A stretch of 64,000 nt of DNA from NCBI GenBank assembly GCA_964612925.1, contig CAZTFU010000008.1, positions 14,989-78,988 of the forward strand, written 5' to 3'. This document shows, piece after piece, positions 61,413 through 64,000 of the stretch. Every line of letters starts with the position of its first letter. Within the stretch, counting starts at the first letter, position 1. The notes under the pieces were generated by a model. That model had not been told where the DNA came from. It did no database searches and saw nothing but the letters and a program-made list of their open reading frames with translations. This DNA is from Phil1 sp964612925. Lineage in GTDB: Bacteria; Bacillota; Clostridia; Christensenellales; CAG-138. Position numbers and translations under genes: made by a program.

Positions 61413-62387
61413 TTATACCTCTTCTACTGAGATATGCGCCTCTTCGCTTGGTGTATCCGTCTTTTTTCTGCGTCTTGGCTTTCTTCTCCGCCTTGCCCTG
61501 TGCACTGATGCGGCACACGGGTAATGCTTGGCTTGGTGTGCAAGCTGATAATAATGCAGTTCCTCCATGTCCACTTCGGGCACGCTACAGCAACCGCGGT
61601 AAAGCTCCCCGTCACATGTTACGGTAAGGCGACAGAGGAATCTGCCGTGTTGGCGGCAGCGAATTACGGAATAAAACCGCCTTTCGTCATTGCTGCACCA
61701 ATCCCATATGCGGCATACCTCGCCGCACACGGGGCACTTTATGTTTCGCATTGCGCCGCTGTTCAGCACGGCAGTCACGCTTTCCATCCGTTCGGAACGC
61801 TTTCGCGGCGGCACAGGAAAGCTTTTACTTAAAAATTCCATGCAATGCGCCGTATTAAGGCGAATGCTCAGTGCACTCTCATCCACCCATTCGCTCACTA
61901 TTGCGGTATACATGGCATCATTTAGTGCATCATGATAGTCAAAGCAATCGGGAATTTGGCAAAATTCAACGGCCTTATGCAGTGCAACCGGGCTCGGCGC
62001 GCCTATTGTAAAGCTGAACGCCGCCTGAAGATCCAGCATTTGCGTATTCTGCGTCTGCGGCAGAGAATAATACGCGGCATTGGCATTAAGCACCTGAATA
62101 TCTTCCGTGCCCCAGCCCGCAAAAACGCTTTCCCCCCTTGTCCATTCAAGAAAGCTTGCGTATGCCTGTTCAAACGTTATCTTGCTTTCAAGTGAACGGC
62201 CAAGCTCGGGCAGCGTTTTGGAGCCCAAATTAAACTCCGCATGAACGCTCGGGCGGATAAACACGCTGAACGTGTCCTCAATTCTGTGCCGCCTGCGGTC
62301 AAGCTTCACTGCGCCTATCTGCAATATTTCGGCAAGCGAAACGCCGTCCGCATTGCCGCTGTTCCATTCCAAATCCATAACTATCAT
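61413..62387 (-). CDS. DnaQ-like 3'-5' exonuclease with zinc cluster and basic tail
   Basis: A 324-residue exonuclease-fold protein. The first motif MDLEW (DxE) is at the N terminus, FAGWGTEDIQVLNAN in the middle and the HDALNDAMYTA (HxxxxD) motif near residue 160, as in DEDDh exonucleases related to inhibitor-of-KinA-type sporulation proteins. A four-Cys region follows (CPVCGEVC, Cys near CSND and CRQHG). A very basic stretch (RRRRKPRRRKK) lies near the end. No Shine-Dalgarno precedes either possible start. I prefer the ATG at 62387, because a TATAAT ends seven bases before it. Confidence 0.8.
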   Translation of the reverse strand: MIVMDLEWNSGNADGVSLAEILQIGAVKLDRRRHRIEDTFSVFIRPSVHAEFNLGSKTLPELGRSLESKITFEQAYASFLEWTRGESVFAGWGTEDIQVLNANAAYYSLPQTQNTQMLDLQAAFSFTIGAPSPVALHKAVEFCQIPDCFDYHDALNDAMYTAIVSEWVDESALSIRLNTAHCMEFLSKSFPVPPRKRSERMESVTAVLNSGAMRNIKCPVCGEVCRIWDWCSNDERRFYSVIRCRQHGRFLCRLTVTCDGELYRGCCSVPEVDMEELHYYQLAHQAKHYPCAASVHRARRRRKPRRRKKTDTPSEEAHISVEEV

Positions 62388-62394
62388 AAAACGA

Positions 62395-62400
62395 ATTATA
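62395..62400 (-). promoter_or_regulatory. -10 box directly before the exonuclease start codon
   Basis: TATAAT on the minus strand ends seven bases before the ATG at 62387, with TTGTGC 18 bases upstream. Transcription would begin at or next to the start codon, giving a leaderless or near-leaderless mRNA. Confidence 0.4.
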
Positions 62401-62444
62401 ACATTATTCCGCATATACGCACAAGCACAATAAGAAATAACGGT

Positions 62445-63899
62445 TCAAATTGGCCCAAGTATGCTTTTACGGCACACATATTCGCATGTTATCAAGCAAC
62501 AGTCTTTATCATATGCCCACCAGAGAGCTTTATCTATGGCAAGTTGCTTTTTCAGTGAGTCATTGCGCTTTTGTAGTTCCTGCACGTCCTTTTCCGTGGC
62601 GGGTGTGCCGTCCTTGCGGGAGAAGCGTATGTCGGGATTGGTGTTGGTGAATGTACCTATGTTGTCGGTAGCGGATTTGACTTGGTTGGGCGAAAATACC
62701 ATGTACATTCCGTTGCTTTCATGGATTATTCCGTCATACCCCTCGGACTTTAATTTCTCGATGTCGTAATTGTCTGCGTATTTAACGTAATATGGGTTCT
62801 TCATATCAATATACGCTTCCATTACGTTACCGACAGCTTGCCCGTTTTTATATGTATATCCATTTGCAAAGTCTCTGCTGTCGGAGAAATAAATGCCCTT
62901 GCCGAGTGCGCCCATTGACGGTTCAAAAACCGTGAAATCAGCGGTCGTTCCGTGATACACTACCTTCGGCGTTCCGTCAGCGTTCACAACCTTGCTTGCA
63001 CTCTTAGGATGGTTCTGCCAATCACCGAACCAACGCTCGAATTGTTGCGATTCGGTGACATTTTCAAACTTGGGTTTGACAGGCGAACCACTTTCGCGTA
63101 TACTGTGAATAAAGCCGTTGCCTACATTGGGTACCTTGGGCATTGTGACCCTTGCCATCCGATATAAATCAGCGGTTTTTCTTTTGTCCATATAGAATAA
63201 TGATATCTCACCATCGTTTGACTTTTCAATTGCATTTGTAAGCATGCTGGTTACAGCGTTCTTTCTTCCGTAAATGCTTGTAATGGCATTGCTATCAATA
63301 ACAATAGAGTTTTGTCTCCCATAACCATCAACATATACAGGAATGATTACCGTATTGCCGTCTTTAACAAATGGCAACAACGCCACAACGCTTGTTTGTC
63401 CACGAGTTTCAGATGCAATAATTGCAACGGGATTCTCCATTGCGCTTGGCAGTTGCTTTAGCATTGCTTCTCCGATATGATGTTCCGCATTTTTCGTGCC
63501 GTTAATAGCATAATCTACATGCGTTTGGTTTATCGTAACGGGCAAAGCATTAAAGCCAATCTCGAGGAATACGTCCGGCGTTTTACCCACAACAAGAGAA
63601 TCTCGTTTCGGTATCAGCCCTTTTTCCCAATCATCAAGCTGTTCTGCAAACGGTTTTGAATAATCATATTCAACCTTTTGCGCTTCACTAATTCCTACAT
63701 CCTTTGCGGAATATGTTATGCCCTGCGTATCTGCGACTGCTGTTTTTGCTGTATCGGTTTTCGTACTCTCCAATGCATCAATGTACAGCTCGTAAATTAA
63801 GTCAACCGCTTTCTGCCGAGTGCGTACAACCTCCATCTGCTCCCAACTCTTCTCACGCTTTAGGGATATTAAAGCACCGAACAGCAAAAGAAATATCAC
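62445..63899 (-). CDS. Phage-type polyvalent protein: MuF-C domain plus ADP-ribosyltransferase-like domain
   Basis: A 484-residue protein. The middle (about residues 115-215; PVTINQTHVDYAINGTKNAEHHIG, VDGYGRQNSIVID) matches the MuF-C domain found in phage and conjugative-element proteins, a barnase/EndoU-like RNase fold. The next part (about 285-435) matches the PolyVal ADP-ribosyltransferase domain: FERWFGDWQ, VVYHGTTADFTVFEPS, GKGIYFSDS and GYDGIIHES. These are effector modules delivered with phage or plasmid DNA. The GTG start follows an in-frame TGA and the SD-like AGGAGGGAG lies 18 bases away, so the N terminus is doubtful; an internal ATG at 63836 is possible. No other phage gene is visible. 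Nothing is supported in 63900-64000. Confidence 0.75.
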   Translation of the reverse strand: MIFLLLFGALISLKREKSWEQMEVVRTRQKAVDLIYELYIDALESTKTDTAKTAVADTQGITYSAKDVGISEAQKVEYDYSKPFAEQLDDWEKGLIPKRDSLVVGKTPDVFLEIGFNALPVTINQTHVDYAINGTKNAEHHIGEAMLKQLPSAMENPVAIIASETRGQTSVVALLPFVKDGNTVIIPVYVDGYGRQNSIVIDSNAITSIYGRKNAVTSMLTNAIEKSNDGEISLFYMDKRKTADLYRMARVTMPKVPNVGNGFIHSIRESGSPVKPKFENVTESQQFERWFGDWQNHPKSASKVVNADGTPKVVYHGTTADFTVFEPSMGALGKGIYFSDSRDFANGYTYKNGQAVGNVMEAYIDMKNPYYVKYADNYDIEKLKSEGYDGIIHESNGMYMVFSPNQVKSATDNIGTFTNTNPDIRFSRKDGTPATEKDVQELQKRNDSLKKQLAIDKALWWAYDKDCCLITCEYVCRKSILGPI

Positions 63900-64000
63900 T
63901 CACCAATTTTGACACTCCCTCCTACAAGTTACCGAAAAGTTGCCGCCCATTCGCGGTGCAGAGCACGGCACAAGGCGGGTGAGAAGCAAAAAAAGCCCCG

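Overview
The window is chromosomal DNA from an anaerobic, Gram-positive-type bacterium of the Firmicutes, most likely an uncultured gut Clostridia. This is inferred from gene content: WhiA, RapZ, ScpA/ScpB, a GerW-type sporulation protein with its DUF2953 partner, a T-box in front of valS, GGAGG-type ribosome binding sites, a sodium-pumping decarboxylase and a cohesin/dockerin locus. No rRNA, CRISPR array, insertion sequence or intact prophage is visible. One 100-N assembly gap lies at 13199-13298, and its flanks are identical, so it is probably spurious.

Layout. 1-3.3 kb: an HxlR regulator, a zinc-ribbon protein, an initiator tRNA, a DUF421/DUF4363 membrane pair and tRNA-Ser(CGA). 3.4-8 kb: valS with promoter and T-box, a frameshifted remnant and an RsmF-type rRNA methyltransferase. 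8-13.4 kb: two ABC exporter half-transporters and a GHKL kinase / LytTR regulator pair. 13.5-23.3 kb: rlmD, pfkA, dnaE, whiA, rapZ, murB (leftward, tightly packed) and a membrane-anchored solute-binding-like protein. 23.3-29.9 kb: a strongly structured intergenic repeat, a PflX-like radical SAM gene and two tandem OmpR/PhoR-type two-component pairs. 30-32.7 kb: an MFS transporter diverging from an XRE-cupin regulator, and a GNAT acetyltransferase. 33-36.6 kb: the four subunits of a biotin-dependent sodium pump decarboxylase.

36.9-50 kb is one leftward run of 13 tightly spaced genes: degenerate glmU, alpha/beta hydrolase, membrane-fused murF, ddl-like, SEC-C protein, a three-domain fusion (beta-CASP nuclease, dead beta-lactamase fold, acetyltransferase), M50 protease, scpA, scpB, DUF2953, gerW, D,D-carboxypeptidase and rluB. 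A VanZ-like membrane protein lies beside it on the other strand.

51.6-61.4 kb is the most unusual region: five leftward genes encode a compact cohesin/dockerin system without any carbohydrate-active enzyme. It has a membrane-anchored cohesin/Big2 protein, a cohesin-dockerin adaptor, a 1785-residue surface protein with an N-terminal cohesin-like domain, a transglutaminase-dockerin and a 98-residue dockerin-like protein. The right end holds a DnaQ-like exonuclease and a phage-derived MuF-C plus ADP-ribosyltransferase polyvalent protein.
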